From: Palsa-504 sp963753225
GTDB lineage: Bacteria; Actinomycetota; Actinomycetes; Streptosporangiales; Streptosporangiaceae
NCBI GenBank assembly: GCA_963753225.1
Contig: CAVWBQ010000018.1
Coordinates: 1-64,000, forward strand
DNA: 64,000 nucleotides
Direction: 5' to 3'
The notes beneath the pieces were generated by a model. The model saw only the letters and a program-made list of their open reading frames with translations. It was not told the DNA's origin and ran no database searches. This document shows, one piece after another, positions 15,792-23,561 of this stretch. How positions within the stretch are numbered: position 1 is the first letter of the stretch; each line of letters starts with the position of its first letter. A program made the position numbers and the translations under genes.

Positions 15792-15992
15792 CGGCGCCCC
15801 TGGGCGTTTGGCGGTCATCCCAGCTGGCTGAGTGCGCTGCCGGTCGCCGCTGCCGGCCGCTGCGCGGGACCGTTGCTGTACTTTCCGTGCTGTACGGGGA
15901 ATCAGGCGGGCGGTAGAAATCAGTTGCGCGGGGACGACGTCATTCGGATAATTGGCCGCGGATCGGACGAGAGGAACCGGCGTGTCCGTTTC

Positions 15993-16329
15993 ATGAACCT
16001 CTTTTTCAGCGCCCCCCGGCGATCTCGGTGAAGTCGCCGCGGCACTAGAGCCTGTCCTCGGCGTTCAACTGCGACCGGTCCATGATGATGGCGAGCTCAC
16101 CCAGTACGAATTCTGGGGACTGGGAGTCGTCCTGTTCTGCTTCACCGCAGAGGACTTTGTAGACGATAGGGATATGCCGTTCTCGCGCTATGGCTCCTTC
16201 CTGAGCGTGGAACCCCGCCGCCTCGCGGGGGTGGAGGAAGAGTACTGGAACAATCTGATGTACTACGCCTCGATGTACTGCTTCAGCCGGATCATGCACA
16301 CACTCAAATGGCCGGCAATCCTTACCTAA
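15993..16329 (+). pseudogene. Unknown ~111-residue protein, frameshifted in a C6 tract
   Basis: ATG 15993 opens M-N-L-F-F-S-A-P and stops after 12 codons, but removing one C from the six-C run at 16012-16017 gives a continuous frame to TAA at 16327-16329. That frame reads G-D-L-G-E-V-A-A-A-L-E-P-V-L-G-V, then Y-E-F-W-G-L-G-V-V-L-F, D-D-R-D-M-P-F-S-R-Y, and Y-Y-A-S-M-Y-C-F-S-R-I. A GAGAGG ribosome site lies ~20 bp upstream. It resembles a small actinobacterial family with an N-terminal M-N-V-F segment, function unknown. The frameshift may be a sequencing error in a homopolymer, a real lesion or a switchable tract. Confidence 0.65.
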
Positions 16330-16339
16330 CGGCCGCTAC

Positions 16340-16561
16340 GTGGCAGTCGGCGACCTGGCCGTCATCCGTGACAACCGTTACGTTCTCGGCGCCGGGTGGA
16401 TCGACAGCATCGAGGAATCGGGCGCCAGCAAGATCAGGTACAGGTGCCCAAACTGCGGGAGCACTGACTTCAAGTACCGCAGCACGCAACAGTTCGCCTA
16501 CAAGTGCGCCAAGTCGATGGCTTACAGACCCATCCCAGATCGCCGAGACGTGCGAGGGTGA
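16340..16561 (+). pseudogene. Zinc-ribbon N-terminal fragment, probably of a restriction-type HNH protein
   Basis: 73 residues from GTG 16340: V-G-D-L-A-V-I-R-D-N-R-Y-V-L-G-A-G-W-I, R-Y-R-C-P-N-C-G-S-T-D-F-K, then Y-K-C-A-K. The C-P-N-C and K-C-A-K elements look like half of a zinc ribbon, as in the N-terminal part of some HNH/McrA-like restriction proteins (inference). The frame stops soon after running into a transposase stub on the opposite strand (from ~16545), so the gene lost its remaining C-terminal part. Confidence 0.5.
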
Positions 16562-16779
16562 CTTCGAAGCCGAGCTCGCCGAGTTTTGCCGACGCGATGG
16601 CGGATCTGCCGGGTGATCTCGCGGCGGCGTTCATAGTCCGCGCCGAGGTCCTGATAGCGGGTATCGGGGTTGGACAGCGGCGCGTGGTAGACCTTCAGCG
16701 GGGTGTTGCCGAGGGGCGCCTCATCACCGGTGCGGACGTCGTGGCTGTCGAGGGCGCGGCGAGGGGTGGTCTCGGCGTT
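16545..16779 (-). pseudogene. Transposase C-terminal stub, frameshifted
   Basis: Minus-strand frame from 16779: N-A-E-T-T-P-R-R-A-L-D-S-H-D-V-R, L-G-N-T-P-L-K-V-Y-H-A, then N-P-D-T-R-Y-Q-D-L-G-A-D-Y-E-R-R-R and T-R-Q-I-R-H-R-V-G-K. The D-x-x-x-R-Y-x-D-L-G-x-D-Y block is typical of the C-terminus of a widespread actinobacterial transposase group (IS110-like by memory). One extra A in a four-A run after V-G shifts the frame; correcting it yields L-G-E-L-G-F-E-V-T-L-A. Only ~75 residues remain. Confidence 0.55.
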
Positions 16780-16905
16780 TCAGGCCGCCATCTATACGAC
16801 TGGTATCTCGCCAGCCTCCCTAGCATGTAAACACGATTGGAGCGATAGTAGGTAAACATCAGTGCCTGTACGTCCCGCTGTCTATCACGGTTTGGAGAGG
16901 CCGCT

Positions 16906-17532
16906 ATGCCTGCTGATGACCAGCCGTCGAGTTCAGAACCTGGCCGTACTAAGCAGGTATTCCGAATTTTTTCGGACCTGGCAGCCCAAGCATTGATTGT
17001 GGTTTTCATCTTTTTCTTTGGCCTGGCGGTTCCAGCCGGTGCGATAGCCCAAACGCTTACTGGGCGTACAAATATAGTTTTGAGGACCGGCCTAGCAAAT
17101 AACATTCCCGTCGCCCTCGCCGCGTTGTGGGCGACGGTGGCACTCATTTGGTGGCTAGCTGTGGGATACAGGCCCGCCGACCGTGTTTCTCGGCATCTAG
17201 CTTTCCTCATGGCAGCAATAAGCGTCAACATCTATCTAGGATTTACAGTCTGGGTAATTGTCACCAAGTTCATCGACACGACAGTTTCCCCGCATAAACT
17301 TGGCTTGATGGTGTGGTGGAACCTTAGCGATTCTATTCCGCTTGTTAATGTCAACTCAGTGCTCGATTGGGAACAACCACTAAATGAATACGGCGCCGGG
17401 ATAGGATGGCTATTTCTCCTGCAACGAACAGTCCTAATCATCACTCTAGTCCGCATAGTACAAGTCTTGATTAATAGATGGGCGAGTTTTTCAAAACCGG
17501 ACCCGGAAGCGCCGGTGGCCAAGTCGGAGTGA
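16906..17532 (+). CDS. Four-span membrane protein of low G+C, unknown
   Basis: 208 residues with hydrophobic spans at ~27-49, 65-86, 97-120 and 165-188; a short Ser/Glu-rich N-terminus and a charged C-terminus (K-P-D-P-E-A-P-V-A-K-S-E). The segment between spans 3 and 4 (W-W-N-L-S-D-S-I-P-L-V-N-V-N-S-V-L-D-W) is probably outside the membrane. Codon use is unlike the neighbours: A/T-ending codons are common and G+C is visibly lower, which indicates recent transfer. ATG 16906 follows a GGAGAGG site. I do not recognise a family. Confidence 0.7.
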   Translation: MPADDQPSSSEPGRTKQVFRIFSDLAAQALIVVFIFFFGLAVPAGAIAQTLTGRTNIVLRTGLANNIPVALAALWATVALIWWLAVGYRPADRVSRHLAFLMAAISVNIYLGFTVWVIVTKFIDTTVSPHKLGLMVWWNLSDSIPLVNVNSVLDWEQPLNEYGAGIGWLFLLQRTVLIITLVRIVQVLINRWASFSKPDPEAPVAKSE

Positions 17533-17683
17533 ACCGACAAGCGCAACCGGTTGGCCATCACCAGCTTGGAGGATTGGTAACCCGAGCGGGTGTGAGCATG
17601 CTGACCTCTGCACTAGTGGGGCCTCGTGCCGTGCCCGTGAGTAACCGCTACTAACCCTGGAAGCTCCCGGTCTGTGGCACGAA

Positions 17684-17722
17684 TGACCCGCTGCTTAGAA
17701 GGTCGGTATGCGCAGCGGGTCA
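17684..17722. repeat. Perfect 11-bp inverted repeat
   Basis: TGACCCGCTGC (17684-17694) and its complement (17712-17722), spacer 17 nt, no T-run. It lies between the low-G+C membrane gene and the right-hand direct repeat. It may be a terminator for the membrane gene or an end of a lost element. Confidence 0.45.
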
Positions 17723-17838
17723 GCCTGCTTATTTGCCAGGTGAGTCGGCGTATCGGGTTGTCCGCGAGTGACCGTGAGTTCCCGGCGTTGACCGGCCGAT
17801 CGGGCACGCAGCGGGCACGGCGGCCTCTTCGTCCCGAA

Positions 17839-18283
17839 CTAGCGGCGATCCGGAGGCTGGGGCTCTTGGAGGATCTGCCTGGCGGCGTCGATGATCTGCT
17901 GGCGGTAGGTTTCGCGTGGGTTGTCCTCCCATTGGTAGACCCCTTCGACGAGTGGCCAGAGGAGGGCAGGGTAATCCGAGTATGGCCAGAACTCGTCCCA
18001 GCTCTGCCGGATCAGCCAGGCGCCGTCTTCGGGTGCCAGTTGTCCTGCCACGATCAGTTCACTCAGCCGGTGGATGAGTTCCCAGCGGGCGGCGGACGGG
18101 TCGGCTAGCAGGGCAGGCGCGGGGCCGAGTGTCGATACCGGCCAGGACGGCGTCGAGGGCGATCTTGATCAGCTGATCTGAACCGACGTGCTGGCCGAGC
18201 AGTTCGTAGAGTGCTGCCATGCGCAGCGGCTGGACCGGGTCTACCGCGGCCGGTTCGCGCGGCGTTCGCGCCCAGGACGGCAT
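17839..18283 (-). pseudogene. Unknown ~140-residue protein, frameshifted
   Basis: Two minus-strand frames join into one protein. The first (from 18283) reads L-R-M-A-A-L-Y-E-L-L-G-Q-H-V-G-S-D-Q-L and I-A-L-D-A-V-L-A-G-I-D-T. After a +1 shift near 18130 the second gives L-L-A-D-P-S-A-A-R-W-E-L-I-H-R-L-S-E-L, W-D-E-F-W-P-Y-S-D-Y-P-A-L-L-W-P-L, and ends Q-I-L-Q-E-P-Q-P-P-D-R-R. The composition is helical and acidic, like a small actinobacterial unknown family. Its stop codon lies inside the right copy of the 25-bp repeat. Confidence 0.6.
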
Positions 18284-18784
18284 GCTCCAGGGTAGGGCTC
18301 TGGCAGGCCCCGCTGCCAGCGGTTATTCCCGCAGGTGGGCCAGCGCGGACGGCCGGACACAGATGACCCTAGGCGGCTACCCGGCTGCTCTGCCCGTCGT
18401 TCCTTGCGTCGGCCCCTGACGCGGATACCCAGGCCGGATCGCCACAGCGGAAACTGACTGGCTTGTAGGCTCGCGTGCCCGCCATGATTCGTTCATGAGC
18501 GACTCGCGCGCCTCGGCTCCGGCAGAGATTTCCCTCGCCGCTGTTGGTCGCTGCGTGGGAGCGGCTGGGGCTCCTTCCCACTGGTCAAGTCCCCTGTGGG
18601 CTGCGTACTGGATTGCTGGCGGGCACGATGGACCGGCCCTGGTGCACCTTGCTGGCCTGCACGGGGACGAGACGTTTGAGATCCACGATGGGCTGCCTGG
18701 CGTGGAACAAGGACCGGACCAAGGTGCTCCACAGCCACGGGCCCCCGGTCCGCCCGGGGTAAGCACCCCACCGATATATCCGCG
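18284..18784. other. Decayed intergenic stretch
   Basis: About 500 bp. The only recognisable coding trace is the end of an HNH gene at 18700-18762; the rest has no supportable frame. Confidence 0.4.
18700..18762 (+). pseudogene. Second HNH endonuclease tail
   Basis: The last 20 codons (A-W-N-K-D-R-T-K-V-L-H-S-H-G-P-P plus four residues, then TAA) match the tail of the HNH fragment at 3364-3521 with few changes. Upstream of codon A-W-N the similarity is lost. It is a short 3' relic of the same gene family. Confidence 0.65.
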
Positions 18785-19729
18785 TTAGCGGCCGGCCTGG
18801 TAGCGGCCGAGGATCTCGCGCGCGGTGGCCAGCAGCGCGGCCCGGACCGAGGGCGGGTCCAGGACCTCGACCTGGTCGCCGAATCCCGCCAGCCGGTGTA
18901 CGGCCGCTCGCTCGTGCTCGAACGACAGCGTCACCACCCGCCAGCCATCCTGGCCCGGCGGTCCGGCCGCCTCCAGCGCGGGCCCGGCGGCCGGGCCGAA
19001 GACCTCACCGAACGCGTCCAGCGCCGGGGGCGAGGCGGCCAGCCTGACCTCGAGCCGGGGCCGGCTCGCCTCGAACTCTGCCGACCAGCGAGCCCAGAAC
19101 GCAGCCAGCTCGAAGCCCGCCGGCCGCCCGAAGGGCTCCGCCAGGACCCGGGCGGCGAACACGCGCCCGGCCCGGAACACCCGGACATCCCTGGCCTCGG
19201 CCACCAGGTACCAGGCCCCCGCCTTGTTCACCAGGCCGAGCGGCCCGACGACGCGCGGCTCGCGGTCCGGTGCCGGGTACCTGATGGCCAGTTTCCGGCC
19301 CAGCCGCAGCGCCCGGGCCAGGTCCCGCAGGCAGGGCACCTCCTCCTGGCCGCCGAACCACCGCGGCATGTCGAGATGGACCAGCGCGGCCGCGGTGAAC
19401 CCGGCGGTGACCCGGATCTGCCGGTGCGCGGCGGTCAGCGCACCCTCCAGGCCGAGCTCTCGCAGGACGGCCGGCACGCCCAGGATGAGCAGGGCCTCGG
19501 CCTCGTCCGGCCGCAGGCCGCGGAGCGGAAACCGGTAGCCGTCCATCAGACGGCAGCCGCCGCCAGGTCCCGCCTCGGTGACGACGGGGACGCCCGCCGC
19601 GCTGAGCGCTTCCAGGTCCCGGTAGACCGTCCGGACGCAGACCCCGAGTTCGGCGGCGAGCGCCCGCGCGGTCGCTCCGCCCCGCGCCTGGAGCAGCAGG
19701 GCCAGCGAGAGCAGCCGGTCGGCACGCAT
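18785..19729 (-). CDS. YafY-type HTH/WYL-domain regulator
   Basis: 314 residues. An N-terminal DeoR-like winged helix (M-R-A-D-R-L-L-S-L-A-L-L-L-Q-A-R-G-G, then R-A-L-A-A-E-L-G-V-C-V-R-T-V-Y-R-D) is followed by the G-Y-R-F-P-L-R-G-L-R-P-D-E-A linker, a WYL domain (residues ~140-200, L-A-I-R-Y ... G-A-W-Y-L-V-A-E-A-R) and a C-terminal WCX part. WYL regulators sense small ligands or nucleic acids. The start is set at ATG 19729: an alternative at 19759 would put a near-perfect palindrome (19744-19778) inside the gene, where it would instead make a fitting operator. It is divergent from a flavin-type oxidoreductase that it probably controls. Confidence 0.93.
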   Translation of the reverse strand: MRADRLLSLALLLQARGGATARALAAELGVCVRTVYRDLEALSAAGVPVVTEAGPGGGCRLMDGYRFPLRGLRPDEAEALLILGVPAVLRELGLEGALTAAHRQIRVTAGFTAAALVHLDMPRWFGGQEEVPCLRDLARALRLGRKLAIRYPAPDREPRVVGPLGLVNKAGAWYLVAEARDVRVFRAGRVFAARVLAEPFGRPAGFELAAFWARWSAEFEASRPRLEVRLAASPPALDAFGEVFGPAAGPALEAAGPPGQDGWRVVTLSFEHERAAVHRLAGFGDQVEVLDPPSVRAALLATAREILGRYQAGR

Positions 19730-19743
19730 GAGCGAAAGGTTAA

Positions 19744-19778
19744 CCGCTATCGCTGACACAAGATGTCAGTGATAGCGG
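19744..19778. promoter_or_regulatory. Operator palindrome between WYL regulator and oxidoreductase
   Basis: Inverted repeat of 15-nt arms (19744-19758 and 19764-19778, left arm CCGCTATCGCTGACA) with a 5-nt centre and one mismatch. It lies 15 bp upstream of both divergent start codons, the right place for WYL-regulator binding and shared control. Confidence 0.75.
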
Positions 19779-19793
19779 CGTAACGTTCGCCAG

Positions 19794-20285
19794 ATGATCA
19801 CCTGGAGCGACTTCAGCCGGCAGCGGCCCGCCCTGGCCGACGCCGGGCGCAGGCAGTTCTACCAGTTCGGTATCGGACTGGGGTTCCTGGCCACGGTCAG
19901 GAACGACGGCGCCCCGCGGGTGCACCCGGTCTGCCCGGTCATCAGCGACGCGGGCCTGCACCTGCTCATCGTGGCCGGGCCCAAGCGGCAGGATCTGCGC
20001 CGGGACGGGCGCTACGCGCTGCACAGCGAGGCCTGTCCGCCGCCCCGCCAGGACGACGGCTTCGCCCTGGCCGGCCGGGCCCGGGAGGTGACCGACGCGG
20101 CGCTGCGGCAGGTGGTCCGCGCCCGGGTTCTGGCCGAGCGCGACGGTAAGGTATGGCCCAGTTTCGACGAGGATGTCATATTCGAACTCGGCATAGAGCG
20201 GGTGCTGCTGACGCTGACTCAGGCCGACGATCAGTTCCCGGCCGGGCCCACCATCTGGACGGCAGGGAACGGACCTGGCGGGTAA
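19794..20285 (+). CDS. Pyridoxamine 5'-phosphate oxidase-like (split-barrel flavin/F420) protein
   Basis: 163 residues of the PNPOx-like split beta-barrel fold. The pattern is F-L-A-T-V-R-N-D-G-A-P-R-V-H-P-V (strands 2-3, residues ~31-46), G-L-H-L-L-I-V, K-R-Q-D-L-R-R-D-G-R-Y-A-L-H-S, and D-E-D-V-I-F-E-L-G-I-E-R-V near the end. Such proteins bind FMN, F420 or haem; the cofactor cannot be chosen from this sequence. ATG 19794. It is the likely target of the divergent WYL regulator. Confidence 0.85.
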   Translation: MITWSDFSRQRPALADAGRRQFYQFGIGLGFLATVRNDGAPRVHPVCPVISDAGLHLLIVAGPKRQDLRRDGRYALHSEACPPPRQDDGFALAGRAREVTDAALRQVVRARVLAERDGKVWPSFDEDVIFELGIERVLLTLTQADDQFPAGPTIWTAGNGPGG

Positions 20286-20369
20286 CCGGCGGGACCCTCC
20301 GGTATTGTTGCCTAATAGTAGCTCAGGGCTCGCGGGGTCTTGGGTCCGGAGGGAAGGATCAGCGACACG

Positions 20370-21425
20370 ATGAGCCATGCAGCGGCAGACCGGTACGCCT
20401 GGACCGAAGCCGCGGTCGAGGACCTCGGCGGGGGCGTACACCGGATCCCGCTGCCGATCCCGCTGGACGGGCTGAAGGCCGTCAACGTCTACGCGATCAC
20501 CGACCCCGGAGGAGTCGACCTGATCGACGCCGGGATGGCGATCGTCGCGGCCAGGGAACGGCTCACCCAGGCGCTGCGCCAGCTCGGCTACTCGCTCGGC
20601 GACGTCCGCAACTTCCTCGTCACGCACATTCATATCGACCACTACTCCCTCGCGGTTGAGCTGCGGCGCGAGTTCCGCACGCTGATCTCGCTGGGCGAGG
20701 ACGAGCGCGCCAACATGGTCGCGACCAGGGAGATGATCAACGGCACCAGCGCCCACCGGGTCTTCGGCGCGGAGGGCCTGCGCCGGCTGGGGGCGGCGGA
20801 GCTGATCGGCCGGCTGTCCGCGCTGGAACGGCACGGGCCCATGTTCGCCGACTGGGAGGACCCCGATCGCTGGGTGGCCGACGGCGCCGACCTGGACCTG
20901 CGCACGCGGACGCTGCGGGCGGTGCACACCCCGGGCCACACCCTCGGTCACGTCGTCTACCACGACGCCGCGTCCGAAATCATGTTCGCCGGTGATCACG
21001 TGCTGCCGCACATCACGCCCTCGATCGGCTTCGAGCCCGCGGGAAACCGGATGGCGCTGCGCGACTACCTCGGCTCGCTGGCGCGGACGCTCGCGCTGCC
21101 CGACGCCCGGCTGCTACCCGCCCACGGCCCGGTATGCGCCAGCACCCACGAGCGGGTGAACGAGCTGCTGGCCCACCACGACCTGCGCCTCGCCGAGATC
21201 CATCAGGCGGTGCTGGCGGGCCACGCCACCGCGTTGGAGGTGGCCAAGGCGATCAAGTGGACCAGGCGGCAACGGCTCTTCGATGAGCTGGACCTGTTCA
21301 GCCAGGTCATGTCGGTCAATGAGACGGCCGCCCACCTGGAGGTGCTCCTGGTCCGCGGCCAGGTCACCCGCGAGACCTCGCCGGACGGCGCCGACCTCTA
21401 CCAGCTGCCCGACGGCCAGGCATAG
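20370..21425 (+). CDS. MBL-fold metallohydrolase
   Basis: 351 residues. The metallo-beta-lactamase core is clear: V-T-H-I-H-I-D-H (HxHxDH metal motif, residues ~90-97), H-T-P-G-H-T-L-G-H (second metal His, ~190), A-G-D-H-V-L (bridging Asp) and L-L-P-A-H-G-P (last His). A C-terminal winged-helix-like part (L-E-V-A-K-A-I-K-W-T-R-R) is typical of the LACTB2/hydroxyacylglutathione-hydrolase-like branch. ATG 20370 has a GGAAGGA ribosome site. Substrate unknown; thioesters or lactones are the usual ones. Confidence 0.92.
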   Translation: MSHAAADRYAWTEAAVEDLGGGVHRIPLPIPLDGLKAVNVYAITDPGGVDLIDAGMAIVAARERLTQALRQLGYSLGDVRNFLVTHIHIDHYSLAVELRREFRTLISLGEDERANMVATREMINGTSAHRVFGAEGLRRLGAAELIGRLSALERHGPMFADWEDPDRWVADGADLDLRTRTLRAVHTPGHTLGHVVYHDAASEIMFAGDHVLPHITPSIGFEPAGNRMALRDYLGSLARTLALPDARLLPAHGPVCASTHERVNELLAHHDLRLAEIHQAVLAGHATALEVAKAIKWTRRQRLFDELDLFSQVMSVNETAAHLEVLLVRGQVTRETSPDGADLYQLPDGQA

Positions 21426-21462
21426 ACGGGAGGACCCGGCCCGCGCCGGCCGGGCACCGGTG

Positions 21463-23196
21463 TCAGCCGAAGGTGAAGTCGTAGGCCTCGACACCCGGTG
21501 AGGCATGCAGCAAGAGCGTTCCGGTCGTGGCCGAGCCAGCCTGGTAGAGGGTGTACAGCCGGGGAACCCCGGCGACATCGATGGTCTGCGTATGGTGCCC
21601 GTCGACGGAGACATCGAGCGTCCCGGTGCCGCCGAGCACCAGGTAAACATCCTGGGCGAGGAAGCCCAGTTCCAGCTCGGCTCCGCTGCCGGCGGTGGCT
21701 TCCTGCGCATGGTCGGTCCAGGTCCCGGCCAGCCCCAGCGCGCCGAGAGGAAGCGACGCGGGGAAGTGGTAGACGGCTGGCGTGTCGCGGGCCACGTCGC
21801 CCGGGTCGAGGTACTGGAGCTGCGCGTAGCCAAGGTAGGTTTCGGGGCTCATCTCGCCGGCCGGGGTCACATCCGGCACGCCGGCCGGAGTCGGAACTGA
21901 CAGGCTGGGACGGGCCGCCTGAAGGAGCTGGCGGATCAGTTGCCCGGTGGTTGAGTAGTCGCCCTCGCCGAAGTGCACGGAGCGGACGTCACCCTGAGCG
22001 TCGATCAGATAGTCGGCAGGCCAGTACTGGTTGCTGTAGGCGTTCCACGTAGCGTAGTTATCGTCGATCGCGACCGGGTACTGCACCCCGAGCGCCGCGG
22101 CCTGTGCCCGCACGTTGGAGACGACGTGCTCGAAGGCGAACTCGGGGGTGTGCACGCCCACCACGACGAGGCCGTCCTTGGCGTACTCCTTGTACCAGGC
22201 TTCGACGTGGGGCAGCGATCGCTGGCAGTTGATGCACGAGTAGGTCCAGAAGTCGACGAGCACCACCTTGCCGCGCAGCGCGCTCAGCGACAGCGGCTTG
22301 CCGTCTGGGGTGTTCAGCCAGGCGGTGATCCCGGTGAAGTTCGGGGCGCGACCACAGTTCACCAGTGTGGTGGCGGTCGAGTTGCAGCTGGACAGTGAGG
22401 TGTGTGGAGTGCCGGAGAGCGCGTTGAGCTGCTTGCGGATCTTGGCCGAGCCCTGGAGTGCGGTGCTGTAGCCGGGAATGTCGCGCTGGAGCCCCGCGAG
22501 GACGTCAGAGGCGATGAGCACGGCGAAGACAACGAGCACGGCCCCGCCGACGCGGCGAATCTGCGGTGCTCGCCGGCGGATGGCGCCGATCCGGCTGGTG
22601 AGCTGGCCTCCCGCGGCGGCGACCGCGAGGAGCGGTATCGCGGTCCCGACCGCGAACGCGGCGGTGAGAATGACCGCCGTCAGCCCTACCCGGTGCGTCG
22701 CCCCGACCACCGCGATCGCGGCCAGCACCGGCCCGGCGCAGGGGACGTACACGACGCCGACAGCCAGGCCGAGCGCGAAACCTCCGGCCCTGCCGCTCGG
22801 CTGGCGAGTGCCCACGCGCGCGAACGGGCGCTCGATCAGCGCTCCCAGCGGCGGGATGAGGTAGCCGAGCCCCACCACGATAAGGAGCGCGATGCCCGCG
22901 TCGCGCAGGGCGTCTTGCGGCAGGTGAAGGAGCGAGAGGATCTCCGACCCGGCCAGGACGATGATGCTGAAGCTCAGGACAAGGCCGCCGATCACCGCCA
23001 GCGACCGCGCCAGGCCGGCCCGCGGCAGCCTCGCAGGCGTCTCCGCGTTCGCGGGCGTCTCGGCGTTCGCGGGCGTCTCGGCGTTCGCCGGCGGGCTGGC
23101 CCCGGCGACCAGCACGATCGGCAGGACCGGGAGGATGCACGGCGAGATGCCGGCCAGGAACCCGGCCACGATGCCGACCAGGACGAGCTCGACCAT
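21463..23196 (-). CDS. dipZ: DipZ-like CcdA/thioredoxin fusion
   Basis: 577-residue membrane protein. Residues 1-~245 are a CcdA-type domain with about six spans and the conserved cysteines in G-I-S-P-C-I-L-P and V-P-C-A-G-P. A TlpA/thioredoxin-like domain with Y-S-C-I-N-C follows (~300-430), then a C-terminal carbohydrate-binding-like beta domain. This is the layout of mycobacterial DipZ, which passes electrons from cytosolic thioredoxin to extracytoplasmic thiols. ATG 23196 with GGAGAGG just before it is preferred over an in-frame start 18 codons upstream. A loop after span 1 contains three copies of A-N-A-E-T-P, encoded by an 18-bp tandem repeat near 23035-23090. Confidence 0.93.
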   Translation of the reverse strand: MVELVLVGIVAGFLAGISPCILPVLPIVLVAGASPPANAETPANAETPANAETPARLPRAGLARSLAVIGGLVLSFSIIVLAGSEILSLLHLPQDALRDAGIALLIVVGLGYLIPPLGALIERPFARVGTRQPSGRAGGFALGLAVGVVYVPCAGPVLAAIAVVGATHRVGLTAVILTAAFAVGTAIPLLAVAAAGGQLTSRIGAIRRRAPQIRRVGGAVLVVFAVLIASDVLAGLQRDIPGYSTALQGSAKIRKQLNALSGTPHTSLSSCNSTATTLVNCGRAPNFTGITAWLNTPDGKPLSLSALRGKVVLVDFWTYSCINCQRSLPHVEAWYKEYAKDGLVVVGVHTPEFAFEHVVSNVRAQAAALGVQYPVAIDDNYATWNAYSNQYWPADYLIDAQGDVRSVHFGEGDYSTTGQLIRQLLQAARPSLSVPTPAGVPDVTPAGEMSPETYLGYAQLQYLDPGDVARDTPAVYHFPASLPLGALGLAGTWTDHAQEATAGSGAELELGFLAQDVYLVLGGTGTLDVSVDGHHTQTIDVAGVPRLYTLYQAGSATTGTLLLHASPGVEAYDFTFG

Positions 23197-23356
23197 GGCG
23201 CCGCCTCTCCGTCTCTGTCCTTCGCCAGCGCAGGCGTCCAGCTTCCACACTCGTTATTCGTAGCCGACGAGGGTTACGTATTGGCCTGCCAGCCGGCCTG
23301 GCGGAAAACTGCCGGAGCGGCACCGAGACTAGCCACCGCCTCGTCCCGGGCGGCAC

Positions 23357-23418
23357 CATGATCGTGGACAGTTTCGGTTGTTATTTGAAACCGCCGACTC
23401 AAACTGTCCACGATCATG
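23357..23418. repeat. Dispersed palindrome, copy 3
   Basis: Perfect 18-bp inverted repeat (CATGATCGTGGACAGTTT at 23357-23374; complement at 23401-23418) with a 26-nt loop. The outer CATGATCGTG is shared with the other copies. It lies between dipZ and the sigma-factor gene, upstream of both if read outward. Confidence 0.75.
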
Positions 23419-23424
23419 AAATCG

Positions 23425-23472
23425 GGGGCAGGGGCAGGGGCAGGGGCAGGGGCAGGGGCAGGGGCAGGGGCA
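23425..23472 (+). repeat. GGGGCA hexamer tandem array
   Basis: Eight consecutive copies of GGGGCA, with an extra G before and GGGGAGAGGGG after. Nine or more G4 runs spaced by two bases could form G-quadruplexes on the plus strand. The array sits 7 bp right of palindrome copy 3 and 25 bp left of the sigma-gene terminator. Confidence 0.9.
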
Positions 23473-23497
23473 GGGGAGAGGGGCCCCAGACAGCCGG

Positions 23498-23530
23498 ATG
23501 CCGGGCCCGGCGGGAGGTCGGGCCCGGCAT
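23498..23530 (-). terminator. Candidate terminator of the sigma-factor gene
   Basis: Perfect 12-bp inverted repeat ATGCCGGGCCCG / CGGGCCCGGCAT with a 9-nt loop, 31 bp beyond the sigma-gene stop. There is no T-run, as is common for strong GC hairpin terminators in actinobacteria. Confidence 0.6.
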
Positions 23531-23561
23531 CGTGACCGGGAGGCTAAACTTTCGCCGTTGG

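Larger units (their letters stand above)
15772..17847. repeat. 25-bp direct repeat bounding a ~2-kb accessory segment
   Basis: Identical 25-bp copies at 15772-15796 and 17823-17847 (begin GCCTCTTCGTC, end CTAGCGGCG). Similarity extends left for another ~50 bp with small gaps. The left copy contains the DUF6183-like stop codon; the right copy contains the stop codon of a minus-strand gene. The enclosed segment holds frameshifted genes, a transposase remnant and a low-G+C membrane gene. Confidence 0.75.

Noticed and set aside
16045..16299. Minus-strand 84-codon frame in the accessory patch
   Set aside because: The plus strand of the same DNA carries a more convincing frame once one base of a C-run is removed.
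23425..23472. CRISPR-like repetition
   Set aside because: The repeat is a 6-bp simple tandem without spacers; no other direct-repeat/spacer pattern was seen in the window.
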